A DNA stretch of 43,055 nucleotides from Bryobacterales bacterium (lineage in GTDB: Bacteria > Acidobacteriota > Terriglobia > Bryobacterales > Bryobacteraceae), in contig JAEUQF010000376.1 of assembly GCA_016789745.1 (NCBI GenBank), forward strand, positions 1 to 43,055, written 5' to 3'. Of this stretch, positions 32,157 through 41,379 are shown one piece after another. Each line of letters opens with the position of its first letter. The first letter of the stretch is position 1. A model generated the notes under the pieces. That model did no database searches. It saw only the letters and a list, made by a program, of their open reading frames with translations, and had not been told where the DNA came from. The position numbers and the translations under genes were made by a program.

Positions 32157-33008
32157 CTACTTGGCTTCTTCCTGAATGATGCCACCGACGGCGGGCGTAC
32201 GGGCAGCCTTGATTTTCTTGGTTTCCAGGGCCTTCTGCACCCAGTTGTCGGCCGTCTCGATGTCCTTCTTGTAGTCTTCCGGCGTTTCCGCCAGATCGGC
32301 CCGCTCACGAATGAGCAGGTTCATGTAGGCCATCGCGTCGTCGTATTCCTTGTCGATCTCGAGCGCTTTCTCGAGGTTCTTCAGACCGTCGGCGATCGTG
32401 CCGTTGTACTTTTGCTGAAGCTCCGCCTTGACCTTCTTGTCCTTCAGCGGACCCGGATCTTCGGCCTTCATGCCCAGGTTGGCACGAGCGGTCATCAGCG
32501 CCGGATACCACTTGGCCCAAGCGATCACGCCCAAGCTGTAGAAGGCTTCCTTGTTGGTGGGGTCGACTTCAGCCAGCTTGGCATACCACTCGCGGGCTTC
32601 GTCGAGCTTCTCGAGCTTTTTCTCGAGTTCCGGGATGCCCTGCGCCTGGCTGTAGGCCAGCGAGGCGAGCGAGGCCACGGCGATCTTGTCTCCAGGGCTC
32701 TGCTCCAGCACCTTCAGGAAGTTGTCCTTGGCCATCTGGTACATCTTGCGGTTGTCGTCGCTTTCGGCGCCCGGGATGTATTGGCTCATGTAAGCAGTGG
32801 CCAGATACAAACGAGCGGTTGGGAACGTGGGGTCAAGTTCCACCGACTTCTGGAAGTAGTCGGCCGCCTCGGCGTATTTGGCGCTTTTGTAGGCGGCAAC
32901 ACCCTTGTTCAGGTTGTCGCGCGCCTGGAGCTTTTCGCAACCGTAGCTGGCAACAGCCAGAGCAATGACAAGGCCTGCGGAGAGATACGTATTGAGCCTG
33001 CTCTTCAT
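32157..33008 (-). CDS. TPR-repeat lipoprotein
   Basis: The 283-residue protein has a hydrophobic N-terminal segment that ends ASYGC at Cys24, an imperfect lipobox, so a lipid anchor is likely though not certain. The mature part has three to five tetratricopeptide repeats: LNKGVAAYKSAKYAEAADYFQKSVELDP (about 33-60), then a segment around 100-180, and LEKALEIDKEYDDAMAYMNLLIRERA (about 225-250). AAGGAGGCAG before the ATG is a strong RBS. It is last in the tonB-exbB-exbD-exbD operon, 12 bases after the second exbD. TPR proteins are adaptors, so it may assemble or regulate the TonB complex. In Acidobacteriota this gene order recurs in my memory, but the function is unproven. Confidence 0.85.
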   Translation of the reverse strand: MKSRLNTYLSAGLVIALAVASYGCEKLQARDNLNKGVAAYKSAKYAEAADYFQKSVELDPTFPTARLYLATAYMSQYIPGAESDDNRKMYQMAKDNFLKVLEQSPGDKIAVASLASLAYSQAQGIPELEKKLEKLDEAREWYAKLAEVDPTNKEAFYSLGVIAWAKWYPALMTARANLGMKAEDPGPLKDKKVKAELQQKYNGTIADGLKNLEKALEIDKEYDDAMAYMNLLIRERADLAETPEDYKKDIETADNWVQKALETKKIKAARTPAVGGIIQEEAK

Positions 33009-33020
33009 GGATCTGCCTCC

Positions 33021-33449
<429 letters not shown>

Positions 33450-33476
33450 AGTAGAATCTCCCTTCTCTCGCTCGCC

Positions 33477-33923
33477 CTACTTGGCTTCTTCGGTGGCCGG
33501 AGCCTGACCCTGCTGCTGGACCTGTTCGGTCAGCAGGCCGATGTTGTCGACGCCAGCCGTCCGAATGTTGTCCACTACTTCGACGACACGTTCGAAGCGG
33601 GCGCGGGAGTCGCTCTTGATGTACACCGTTTTGTCCAAACGGTTGGTGAGCATGTCCTTAGCCTTGCTGGCGATGGCGTCGGTGGTCATCTGGGTCGTGT
33701 TCATGTAGACGCGGCCGTCACGAGTGACCGCGATCAACACGGCGTCTTCCTTGTCGGCGTTGGCCATGGCGATGGGATTCTTCGTCTTCACCAAGTCCAC
33801 GCTCACGCCCTTACTCAACATCGGCGTGATGACCATGAAGATGATGAGCATGACGAGCATAACGTCCACCATCGGCGTCACGTTGATATCCGCCACGGGC
33901 GGCGGTGCATGGTATTTGCCCAT
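33477..33923 (-). CDS. exbD: ExbD/TolR-type transporter, first copy
   Basis: The 148-residue protein has one membrane helix (about 16-36) with INVTPMVDVMLVMLIIFMVI, where the Asp is the proton relay. The periplasmic domain (DKTVYIKSDSRARFERVVEVVDNIRTAGVDNIGLL) is typical of ExbD. It differs from the second copy in lacking the proline linker and in ending with a Gln-rich tail (TEQVQQQGQAPA). GAGAT lies upstream of its ATG. It follows exbB by 98 bases, and that gap contains a long imperfect hairpin. It forms the ion channel and energiser with ExbB and TonB for outer-membrane receptors such as the one at 19977-23363. Confidence 0.93.
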   Translation of the reverse strand: MGKYHAPPPVADINVTPMVDVMLVMLIIFMVITPMLSKGVSVDLVKTKNPIAMANADKEDAVLIAVTRDGRVYMNTTQMTTDAIASKAKDMLTNRLDKTVYIKSDSRARFERVVEVVDNIRTAGVDNIGLLTEQVQQQGQAPATEEAK

Positions 33924-33950
33924 TTCAATCTCCTATCGAGCCTGAACACC

Positions 33951-33983
33951 GGGAGAGGAGCCCCGCAATGGGGCGGCTCTCCC
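33951..33983 (-). promoter_or_regulatory. Long hairpin in the exbB-exbD gap
   Basis: GGGAGAGGAGCCCC (33951-33964) and GGGGCGGCTCTCCC (33970-33983) form a 14-base stem with two internal mismatches and a five-base loop. On the minus strand it lies between the exbB stop and exbD start and is not followed by a T-run. It could protect or process the message and so set the ExbB:ExbD ratio. Confidence 0.5.
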
Positions 33984-34021
33984 TTGTTCTGTTTGCCTAT
34001 CAACTCGCGAATGGCCGCCGC

Positions 34022-34756
34022 TTACTTGCTGGCGTGCTTCTGCGACCGCTTCAGGAAGTAGTCGATCAACTCGGAGCTCGAGTTGCCCATTTCCACGTCA
34101 AACGACTCGACGCGGCTCGTGAAGTAGTTGAACATGACAACGGCCGGGATAGCGACGAAGAGGCCGAATGCCGTGGTCACGAGGGCTTCCGAGATACCGC
34201 CAGCGACGGCGCCGAGACCGGTGGACTTTTCAGTGGAGATGCCCTTGAAGGCATTGATGATGCCGACGACGGTGCCGAACAGGCCGACGAACGGGCCGGT
34301 GGAGCCGATGGTGGCGAGGGCGCTGACGCCGCGCTTCAGTTCCGCGTGAACGATGGCTTCGGCACGCTCCAGGGCGCGGCGGGAAGCTTCGATTTCTTCA
34401 CCGGGTATCTCAGTACTTAACTGATGAGCCCGGAATTCCTGTAAGCCCGCAACGACGACTTTCGCGAGGTGGCTTTTCTTGTAGCGGTCAGCGATCTTGA
34501 TGGCCTCATCGAGCTTCCCTTCGCGAAGGGCGCCGGCGACGGCCGGAGCAAACTGGCGGGACTGGTTGCGAGCGGCGTTGAACGCCAGCAACCGGTCGAT
34601 CATCACACCGATGGACCAAGCCGACATGATAAAGAGGATGATCACGACGGCTTTGGCGAGCCAGCCCATCTGGTTCCACATGGAGCGCAAGTCGAAACTT
34701 ACGGCACCGCCCTCCTGCAATAGCAGCAAGGCCCATACCTGCATCTGAAGGAACAT
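34022..34756 (-). CDS. exbB: ExbB/MotA/TolQ proton channel
   Basis: The 244-residue membrane protein has three hydrophobic helices: about 32-52 (AKAVVIILFIMSAWSIGVMI), 138-165 (STGPFVGLFGTVVGIINAF) and 180-205 (GISEALVTTAFGLFVAIPAVVMFNYF). These are the canonical TolQ/ExbB signatures. The helical domain in between and the short C-terminal tail match the family. I choose the ATG at 34756 because AGGAGAG lies 11 bases upstream; a longer ORF from a TTG at 34801 would add 15 non-conserved residues. It forms a pentamer around the ExbD helices. A hairpin (34851-34872) lies between it and the tonB stop. Confidence 0.93.
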   Translation of the reverse strand: MFLQMQVWALLLLQEGGAVSFDLRSMWNQMGWLAKAVVIILFIMSAWSIGVMIDRLLAFNAARNQSRQFAPAVAGALREGKLDEAIKIADRYKKSHLAKVVVAGLQEFRAHQLSTEIPGEEIEASRRALERAEAIVHAELKRGVSALATIGSTGPFVGLFGTVVGIINAFKGISTEKSTGLGAVAGGISEALVTTAFGLFVAIPAVVMFNYFTSRVESFDVEMGNSSSELIDYFLKRSQKHASK

Positions 34757-34850
34757 GTTGAATTTCTCTCCTGCGAGTTGAGTGTTTCTAATCGGGGGCA
34801 ATTCCCGATATGGATTGCTGATGAAATGAAAACCACAAGGTACCGGATTG

Positions 34851-34872
34851 GGGGCCGCGGGGTAGCGGCCCC
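34851..34872 (-). promoter_or_regulatory. Hairpin in the tonB-exbB gap
   Basis: GGGGCCGC (34851-34858) and GCGGCCCC (34865-34872) form an exact 8-base stem with a six-base loop, 11 bases after the tonB stop. No T-run follows on the minus strand. It could be a partial terminator or an RNA processing site that sets the amount of TonB relative to ExbB. Confidence 0.55.
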
Positions 34873-34883
34873 GTATCAGGTGC

Positions 34884-35657
34884 CTAACTGCTCAAAGTGA
34901 AGTTCACGTCGATCTGGGTAACAACCTCGACCGGTTCGCCGTTGAGCAGGGTGGGCTGGTACACCCACTGCTTGACGGCTTCGGTCGCGGACGGGACCAG
35001 CAGCGGGTGGCCGCTGATCAACTGGAGATTCTGGATCGTACCGTCTTTGCCGATGATGGCCTGGAAGCGGACTTGGCCCTGGATGCGCGCCTGTTTGGCA
35101 AGCGGCGGATAGACCGGCTTAGGCTGGCGGACGAGTTTGGCCGACTGGACGTTTCCACCAACGCGGATGCGCTGCGGGGTGGCCGGCTTTTCTTCCTTCT
35201 TCACAGGAGGAGGCGGCGGCGGCGGGGGCGCGGCAGAGGGAACCGAGCCGATGATGCCACCAATCACACCACCCGGGGTGCCGCCGGGAACGCCGCCCGG
35301 GACGCCACCGACTACGCCAACGTTGCCCGCCATGGTGGGCGGCATTTCTTCTTCCTTGATGTTGGCGATTTCTTTAGGAATCTGCTTGGGCGCCATCAGC
35401 CGGCCCGCGTCGAACTGGCGAGGCACAACTTTGACGATCTTGGGAGGAGGTGTCGCCGCGGGTGGGGGTGGGGGCGGCGGCGGTGGAGGCGGGGCGACCA
35501 GGAAGCTGGTCAGCTGCGCCTTCGGAAGAGTCTCGTTATAGATCAACGGGATGATGATCATAACGGCCAACAAGAGAATCTGTGTGGCGAACGAAACTAC
35601 AACGGTCCAGGGTTTACTTGTTTTGCCCTTGCCGTCGACGAGGCTCTGTTCAAACAT
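34884..35657 (-). CDS. tonB: Energy transducer TonB
   Basis: The 257-residue protein has one membrane helix (about 19-39, VVVSFATQILLLAVMIIIPL). A proline run at 56-66 with a second at about 71-72 follows, then a Gly/Pro/Val-rich region (about 105-140, repeated GGVPGG). A second proline run comes next (about 143-151), and last the C-terminal TonB domain (about 172-255, KPVYPPLAKQARIQGQVRFQAII, then VKQWVYQPTLLNGEPVEV). It spans the periplasm and passes energy from ExbB/ExbD to outer-membrane receptors. The two G-rich plus-strand segments that code for the proline runs lie near 35204-35232 and 35458-35500. It begins 52 bases after the secF stop on the same strand. Confidence 0.93.
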   Translation of the reverse strand: MFEQSLVDGKGKTSKPWTVVVSFATQILLLAVMIIIPLIYNETLPKAQLTSFLVAPPPPPPPPPPPAATPPPKIVKVVPRQFDAGRLMAPKQIPKEIANIKEEEMPPTMAGNVGVVGGVPGGVPGGTPGGVIGGIIGSVPSAAPPPPPPPPVKKEEKPATPQRIRVGGNVQSAKLVRQPKPVYPPLAKQARIQGQVRFQAIIGKDGTIQNLQLISGHPLLVPSATEAVKQWVYQPTLLNGEPVEVVTQIDVNFTLSS

Positions 35658-35709
35658 GATCTGTTTCCTCTCCTAGACTCCACACCCAACCGGCGCGGAG
35701 GAGTCCCGA

Positions 35710-36924
35710 CTATTTGGCCGCTTTCACCTGCTCCCGGCGTGCGGCCTTACTCTCGACTGCCCGTTCCGAACCCTTTCCTTCTCCACGCTTCTCCATCCAT
35801 TCCTTCCAGAAGATCAGGATGGGGCTGGCGATGAAGATAGAGGAAAAGGTTCCTACGATAATACCAACCACCAGTGCGAACGCGAATCCATTCAAGACCT
35901 GACCGCCGAAGATCCAGAGCGCCAGGGCGGACAGGAGTGTCAGACCGGACGTCAGGGTGGTTCGGCTCAGCGTCTCGTTGATGCTGGCATTCACGATGCT
36001 GTCGAAGCTCTCCCGCCGTTTGGTTTTAAGGCTTTCGCGGATACGATCGAATACGACAATGGTGTCGTTCATCGAGTAACCGACTAGGGTAAGCAATGCC
36101 GCGATCACCGTCAACGAGATTTCCTTATTGAAGATAGAAAAGAGCCCGATGGTGATGATCGTGTCATGGAATACCGCGATGACGGCCGCGACGCCGTAGA
36201 TCCATTCGAAACGGAACGCGATGTAGATCAACATCCCGCCCAAGGCGTACAACGTGGCCAGGATCGCCTGATTGCGCAACTCCGCACCAATCTTCGGCCC
36301 GACAAACTCCACCAAGCGGATATTGAAGGGAGCGAGGGCCATTTCCTGCTTGATGACATTCAGCACCTGCGGGGTGACGCCAGGCACTGCGGACAATTGA
36401 TCGAGACTCTTGATGATCCCGAAGTTAGGGTTTCCGTCGCGGAAGGCGAGAATCGCTTTCGCCAGCTCGCCGAGTTGCTGGTCATTGAGGCCAGCGCCGG
36501 CGCGGCTGAGGGGGTCGCGCAGCCGGTCAGCCAGCGCCACCGCACCCGTGTTGTGCAGGTCGAGTTTGCCTTGCGTGCCCCCGAAGTTTGCGGTCAGCGT
36601 CTCAATCATGGTACGCCGCGCGGCTTCGAGGTTCTTCTCGTCCTTCAATTCGGTTCCGATGATCAGCTCGCTGGTTCCGGGCACTTCCACCACGGAGATT
36701 TCACCGCTGATCTTTTGAGCCAAGGCGCCGCGGATCTTGTCGACCGGAGGCGCGTCGGCGAACTTGACGTACATGTTGACGCCGCCCCGGAAGTCGATGC
36801 CGTAGTGCGGTCCGCCTTTAACGATGAGGCTTCCCAAGCCGGCGGCCGTAAGCACGAGCGAAGCGGCAATGAACGGCCATTTCTTGCCCAGGAAGTCGAA
36901 GTTGGTGTTTTTGAATAACTCCAT
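35710..36924 (-). CDS. secF: Protein translocase subunit SecF
   Basis: The 404-residue membrane protein has TM1 (about 17-35), the conserved YGIDFRGGVNMYVKF at 41-55 and a periplasmic domain. Five further helices lie between about 210 and 380, with YSMNDTIVVFDRIRESLK and TTLTSGLTLLSALALWIFGG. With SecD it uses the proton motive force to finish export through SecYEG. It is longer than typical SecF (about 300 residues) because the periplasmic domain between TM1 and TM2 is enlarged (about 60-205). The C-terminal tail is basic (ERAVESKAARREQVKAAK). It lies 94 bases after the secD stop and is directly followed by tonB. Confidence 0.96.
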   Translation of the reverse strand: MELFKNTNFDFLGKKWPFIAASLVLTAAGLGSLIVKGGPHYGIDFRGGVNMYVKFADAPPVDKIRGALAQKISGEISVVEVPGTSELIIGTELKDEKNLEAARRTMIETLTANFGGTQGKLDLHNTGAVALADRLRDPLSRAGAGLNDQQLGELAKAILAFRDGNPNFGIIKSLDQLSAVPGVTPQVLNVIKQEMALAPFNIRLVEFVGPKIGAELRNQAILATLYALGGMLIYIAFRFEWIYGVAAVIAVFHDTIITIGLFSIFNKEISLTVIAALLTLVGYSMNDTIVVFDRIRESLKTKRRESFDSIVNASINETLSRTTLTSGLTLLSALALWIFGGQVLNGFAFALVVGIIVGTFSSIFIASPILIFWKEWMEKRGEGKGSERAVESKAARREQVKAAK

Positions 36925-37018
36925 GAAAGTCTACGAATTCCGGTGCCTTGGATGCTTAGACACCAGCATGTTAAAAGATGTTCCCGATTGGCGACCAAAC
37001 AAAACTATCATAATCGCC

Positions 37019-38632
37019 CTAAATACTCAAACTCACAGCCTTCTTGCCGGAGGTCTCCCAATCGAAGATGAACCGGGAGATGAAGACCGAGGTAAACAGG
37101 TTTGCAATCAAGCCGATAACGAGGGTAACGGCGAAGCCGCGGACCGGGCCGGTGCCGAAGATAAACAGGAAGGCACAGCTCACCACCGTGGTCACATGAG
37201 TATCAATGATGGTGAGGAACGCCTTGCTGAAACCGGCGTCAATGGCGGCCACCGCGCTCTTGCCTCCCCGGAGCTCTTCGCGGATGCGCTCGAAGATCAG
37301 CACGTTGCTGTCCACGGCCATACCAATCAGCAGGATGATGCCCGCGATACCCGGAAGAGTCAGTACAGCATTAAAGTAGGCGAGGACGGCGATCAAGATG
37401 AGGGCGTTTAGTACTAGTGCGATAGTGGCGTTGATACCGGACCGCTTATAGTACGCCAACATGACCAGGACAACAGCTATCAGGCCCACGACGCCGGACA
37501 CGAGGCCCTGGCGAATGGAGTCGGCGCCCAGCGAGGGTCCAACCGTACGCTCTTCGAGGTAGGTAACGCTGGCGGGCAGCGAGCCGGCGCGCAGAACGAG
37601 CGCGAGATCGGAGGCGTCCTGCTGGCTGCTGGCGCCGGTGATGCGGCCCTGGTCTTCAATCTTGCTCTGGATGGTGGGCGCGCTGCGGATGTTGTTGTCG
37701 AGCGCGATCGCCAACTGCTTGCCGATATGCGTTTCCGTAAACCGGCCGAAACGGCGGGCGGCGTCCTGGTTGAGGGTGAAGGAGGTCTCCCACTTGCCGA
37801 ACTCGCCCTGCTGCGGACGTGCGTTGCGCAGGTCGCGCCCGGTGACCACCGGGGTCCGCGACACGATGTACCAGCCTTCGGACTGGTCGGCACGGGCGCC
37901 GGCGCGCATCAGTTTGGAATTGAGGGGCAGCACACCGCCGTTCTGCAGGCGCGCCTGTTCGGCGTTGGCATAGGGGCCGCCTTTCACTTCGTACAGTTCG
38001 AGGATGGCAGCGGTGCCGAGAATCTGCTTGATGCGGGCGGGGTCGTCGACGCCGGGCAACTGCACCAGCAGTTCGGATTCAGCATCCGAACGGCCGCGCT
38101 GCTGCACGGTGGACTCGGCCAGCCCCAGGCCGTTGATGCGGCCCTCGATGGTGGCCATGCTGCGGGTGAGTGTATCGCGGCGCAGGTCCAGGGCCTTGGT
38201 CGGCTTCATGTTCAGCTTATAGTCGGTGGAGTTGATGGCAGCCACCGTCCAGGAATCGTACTTGTCATTGATGAGGGAGCGTACCTGGCTGGTCTTGTCG
38301 ACCGGCACGCCCTTGATCTGGATCTCGATGGTCTCGGCGTCGGCCAGCGACTGCGGATCATTTCGGTCAATGGAGCTATAGTTGACGCTCTGCTTACCGA
38401 GATCTTCCTTCAGCCGTTCGATTTCCGCATCGGCTTCGGATTTGAAAGCATCCTGCACCTGTACCTGCAGAACAAGGTGGCTACCCCCACGCAGGTCCAG
38501 GCCAAGCTTGATGTTATTTTTCCAGTTGGCGACAAGCTGATCCTTCGACGTCGGCAAGCCGATAATGCCGTATAGGGATACCAGGATGGTGGCGACGATG
38601 ACGATCAGTTTCCAACGCAAAGATCTATCCAT
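37019..38632 (-). CDS. secD: Protein translocase subunit SecD
   Basis: The 537-residue membrane protein has TM1 (about 9-25), the signature LGLDLRGGSHLVLQVQ at 43-58 and a large periplasmic domain. Five C-terminal helices follow, with GIAGIILLIGMAVDSNVLIFERIREELRGG and FLTIIDTHVTTVVSCAFLFIFGTGPVRGFAVTL. It drives the late stage of protein export with SecF. AAGGA lies about eight bases before the ATG. The yajC stop is 10 bases upstream, so yajC-secD-secF is an operon. The protein is complete and normal in length. Confidence 0.97.
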   Translation of the reverse strand: MDRSLRWKLIVIVATILVSLYGIIGLPTSKDQLVANWKNNIKLGLDLRGGSHLVLQVQVQDAFKSEADAEIERLKEDLGKQSVNYSSIDRNDPQSLADAETIEIQIKGVPVDKTSQVRSLINDKYDSWTVAAINSTDYKLNMKPTKALDLRRDTLTRSMATIEGRINGLGLAESTVQQRGRSDAESELLVQLPGVDDPARIKQILGTAAILELYEVKGGPYANAEQARLQNGGVLPLNSKLMRAGARADQSEGWYIVSRTPVVTGRDLRNARPQQGEFGKWETSFTLNQDAARRFGRFTETHIGKQLAIALDNNIRSAPTIQSKIEDQGRITGASSQQDASDLALVLRAGSLPASVTYLEERTVGPSLGADSIRQGLVSGVVGLIAVVLVMLAYYKRSGINATIALVLNALILIAVLAYFNAVLTLPGIAGIILLIGMAVDSNVLIFERIREELRGGKSAVAAIDAGFSKAFLTIIDTHVTTVVSCAFLFIFGTGPVRGFAVTLVIGLIANLFTSVFISRFIFDWETSGKKAVSLSI

Positions 38633-38642
38633 ACAGAAATCC

Positions 38643-38960
38643 TTATTTTGTCTCCTCTGTCACTAGGCCGGAGATGGCGGTGCGCGCGAAGGTCAGCTTG
38701 ACGTTATCGGGCTTGATACGGAGCGTGACGGTGTCGTCCGTCAGGGCGACAATGGTGCCGATGATACCACCGTTCGTCACGGCAACGTTGCCCGCCTGCA
38801 ATCCCGCCAACATGGCCTGCTGCTCCTTCCGCTGGCGCTGCATTGGGCGAATCATCATGAAGTACATGATGCCAATGATGACCAGGAACGGAAGGAACTG
38901 CACCAACGGGTTGGCCGGACCTTGTAGTGGCGTCGCTTGCAGCAGCAATGCAGGTATCAA
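38643..38960 (-). CDS. yajC: Preprotein translocase subunit YajC
   Basis: The 105-residue protein has one membrane helix (about 22-40, VQFLPFLVIIGIMYFMMIRP) followed directly by a basic stretch (QRQRKEQQAMLAGLQAGN) and the small YajC beta domain (AVTNGGIIGTIVALTDDTVTLRI). It associates with SecD/SecF. I use the TTG at 38960 because GAAGAGGA lies five to eight bases upstream and because it includes the short N-terminus before the helix. It lies between tgt and secD, the order found in many bacteria. Confidence 0.95.
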   Translation of the reverse strand: MIPALLLQATPLQGPANPLVQFLPFLVIIGIMYFMMIRPMQRQRKEQQAMLAGLQAGNVAVTNGGIIGTIVALTDDTVTLRIKPDNVKLTFARTAISGLVTEETK

Positions 38961-39037
38961 ACAATCCTCTTCGTTACTCGCGTGAGGTGGTACACAGGGA
39001 GGAACAACTCAGCCTCAATGTCCGCTAACGGCAACAG

Positions 39038-40180
39038 CTAAGCCCCTTTCAGCAAAGCTCCGGACCGCCAGCGTCCAAGCAATTCCGGAAATGTCCCAAG
39101 GAAGATACTTTCTCTGATTTGCCCCATGATGTCAAGGTACCAACGCAAGTTGTGGAGGCTCGACAAGGTACAGTACAACATCTCGCCCGCCAGGAACAGA
39201 TGGCGCAGGTAGGCGCGGGAAAAGTTGCGGCAGCAATAGCACTGGCAGTCCGGGTCGATAGGCCCGGCGTCATCGCGGTACTGGGCTTGCTTGATGATCA
39301 GCTTTCCCTGGCGCGTGAACAGGCAGCCGTTTCTGGCATTACGGGTCGGCATCACGCAGTCCATCATGTCGACGCCCAGGGCAACATACTCAATGAGTTC
39401 CTCCGGCATACCCACGCCCATGACATAGCGGGGGAGTTGGCGGGGAAGGATTTCCGCTGACACGGCAGCCATCTCCAGGCTGAGGGGGCGAGGCTCGCCT
39501 ACGCTTAATCCCCCGATGGCGTAACCGTCGGCATCGAGGTCCATGAGCCGGCGAGCGCACTCGCGGCGCAGGTTCGGGAACATGCTGCCTTGGACGATGG
39601 GAAACACCGCGCCCGCGCCGGGGTTTTCGGCTAGCCGCCGCCGGTAGTGCGACATGGCCTGGCCGGCCCAGCGGATGGTGCGCTCCATGGAGGCCCGAGC
39701 GGCGGTTTCGCTTACCGGATACTCCAGGCACTCGTCGAGGACCATGCAGACGTCGCTGCCGAGCGCCAGTTGTACGTCGATGGTCGATTCGGGGGTGAAA
39801 AAATGGGGGTCGCCGTTCAGGTGAGAACGGAAGAGCACGCCTTCTTCGGTAACCTTACGGAGTTTGGAAAGGGAGAAGACCTGAAAGCCGCCGGAATCGG
39901 TGAGAATGGCGCCCGGCCACTTCATGAACGAGTGCAACCCGCCGAGTTCGCGGATCAGTTCATGGCCTGGACGCAGATAGAGGTGGTAGGTGTTGCCAAG
40001 GATGATGCGGGCTCCAACATCGTCCCAGATGTCCCGGGGTTGGACGCCTTTCACGGTGGCCTGCGTGCCGACGGGCATGAATACAGGGGTCGGCACGGGA
40101 CCGTGCGGGGTGTGGAGAATGCCGGCGCGCGCACCGGTGGTAGAACAAGTAGCTTGTAGTTCGAATACGACTTGCGACAT
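39038..40180 (-). CDS. tgt: Queuine tRNA-ribosyltransferase
   Basis: The 380-residue enzyme exchanges guanine-34 for preQ1 in the anticodon of Asp, Asn, His and Tyr tRNAs. Asp95 in TDSGGFQVF and Asp274 in MDCVMPTRNARNG are the active-site acid/base and nucleophile. The zinc set is Cys312, Cys314, Cys317 and His343. QGSMFPNLRRE and GGLSVGEP (about 196-230) are also diagnostic. It is the first gene of the tgt-yajC-secD-secF run. No clear RBS lies before the ATG. A TACTAT element lies about 30 bases upstream in a hairpin-forming gap (40194-40225). Confidence 0.97.
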   Translation of the reverse strand: MSQVVFELQATCSTTGARAGILHTPHGPVPTPVFMPVGTQATVKGVQPRDIWDDVGARIILGNTYHLYLRPGHELIRELGGLHSFMKWPGAILTDSGGFQVFSLSKLRKVTEEGVLFRSHLNGDPHFFTPESTIDVQLALGSDVCMVLDECLEYPVSETAARASMERTIRWAGQAMSHYRRRLAENPGAGAVFPIVQGSMFPNLRRECARRLMDLDADGYAIGGLSVGEPRPLSLEMAAVSAEILPRQLPRYVMGVGMPEELIEYVALGVDMMDCVMPTRNARNGCLFTRQGKLIIKQAQYRDDAGPIDPDCQCYCCRNFSRAYLRHLFLAGEMLYCTLSSLHNLRWYLDIMGQIRESIFLGTFPELLGRWRSGALLKGA

Positions 40181-40193
40181 GAGCGAATGAGGA

Positions 40194-40225
40194 GCCGGGG
40201 GAGGTTCTCCCTATAGTACCCCGGC
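40194..40225 (-). terminator. Inverted repeat between old-yellow-enzyme gene and tgt
   Basis: GCCGGGG (40194-40200) and CCCCGGC (40219-40225) form an exact 7-base stem around an 18-base loop that also contains the tgt TACTAT -10-like element. It lies 20 bases after the stop of the reductase gene. It could end that transcript, although no T-run follows. Confidence 0.4.
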
Positions 40226-40244
40226 CCTCAAACGCCCCTCGCCG

Positions 40245-41300
40245 TTACGCCGGGTACGCGGGGTAGTCCGTGTAGCCCTTAGCGCCTGGCGTGTAGAAGG
40301 TGCTGTTGTCGGCGGCAGCCAGCGGCCACTCGTTCTGGAAGCGCGCCGGCAGATCAGGATTCGAAATGAACAGGCGGGCATAGGAGACCAAGTCGGCGGT
40401 GCCGGCCTCGATCAGTTTCTGGCCGCCGGCGAAGTCGAGGCCGCCGTTGGCGATGAGGGTGCCGGGGAACACCTCCCGCAGCGTGGCGAACACATCGAAG
40501 TCGAGGGCGCCCATGCGGGCGATGTGCAGGAAGGCGGGTTTACGTTTGGCCAGTTCGGCGGCAAGCCAGGTGTGGGTGGCCTTGGGGTTGGGGTCGTTGA
40601 TGTCGTTGAAGGTGCCGCCGGGGCTGACCCGGATGCCGACGCGGTCGGCCGACCATGCGGCGGCCATGGCGTCGTAGACTTCGAGCACAAATCGCCCTCG
40701 ATTCTCGATCGACCCGCCGTAGGCATCGGTGCGCAGGTTGGTGTTCGGGGCCAGGAACTGGTTTGGCAAATAGCCGTTGGCGGCGTGCAACTCGACGCCG
40801 TCGAAGCCGGCATCGCGGGCGTTCCGAGTGGCCTGCGCGAACTCGTCGACCACTTCGGCGATCTGCGCGATGGTGAGTTCATGCGGTACGGGATAGGGCT
40901 GCATGCCGCCCTTGTCGGTCCACATGGTACCGGCCGCCGCGATAGCGGAGGGAGCCACGACGCGCGCCCCGTCAGGCTGGTTCAAGGCATGGGCGATGCG
41001 TCCGACGTGCATCAACTGGATGACGATGCGGCCGCCGGCGGCATGGACGGCATCAGTGACCTGCCGCCACGCTTCAACCTGTTGCGGCGTATAGATTGCG
41101 GGAGTGCGGGCATAGCCAAGCCCGTCCGCCGATGGCGATGTGCCTTCGGTGATCAGCAGGCCGGCCTGGGCACGCTGTGCGTAATAGGTAGCGGTCAACG
41201 CTGTGGGCGCGGCGTTCTCATCGGCTCGGGAACGCGTCATGGGTGCCATGACGACGCGATTGGGGATCTCAATCTCGCCGGCCTTGTAGGGGGTGAACAT
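40245..41300 (-). CDS. Old yellow enzyme family alkene reductase (NemA-like)
   Basis: The 351-residue FMN enzyme has the opening NRVVMAPMTRSRA (about 14-26), the pair VQLMHVGRIAHAL (about 97-109) and the active-site text GVELHAANGYLPNQFLAPNTNLRTDAYGGSIENRGRF at about 174-210, all typical of the NemA/OYE group. It reduces activated C=C bonds and nitro compounds using NADPH. AAAGGACGAG lies six to ten bases before the ATG, a normal RBS. Members are often induced by electrophiles through a nearby repressor, but none is adjacent here. It is followed by tgt on the same strand, with a hairpin between. Confidence 0.95.
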   Translation of the reverse strand: MFTPYKAGEIEIPNRVVMAPMTRSRADENAAPTALTATYYAQRAQAGLLITEGTSPSADGLGYARTPAIYTPQQVEAWRQVTDAVHAAGGRIVIQLMHVGRIAHALNQPDGARVVAPSAIAAAGTMWTDKGGMQPYPVPHELTIAQIAEVVDEFAQATRNARDAGFDGVELHAANGYLPNQFLAPNTNLRTDAYGGSIENRGRFVLEVYDAMAAAWSADRVGIRVSPGGTFNDINDPNPKATHTWLAAELAKRKPAFLHIARMGALDFDVFATLREVFPGTLIANGGLDFAGGQKLIEAGTADLVSYARLFISNPDLPARFQNEWPLAAADNSTFYTPGAKGYTDYPAYPA

Positions 41301-41379
41301 CGAACACTCGTCCTTTCAACAACCTTTTTCAGGCAGTTGGATGAACGTCGGCGCCCACAGGATGCAGCGTTCGTTCGGG

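Noticed and set aside
34757..34801. Upstream TTG start for exbB
   Set aside because: It adds 15 residues not found in the family and has no RBS, while the ATG at 34756 has AGGAGAG at a good distance.
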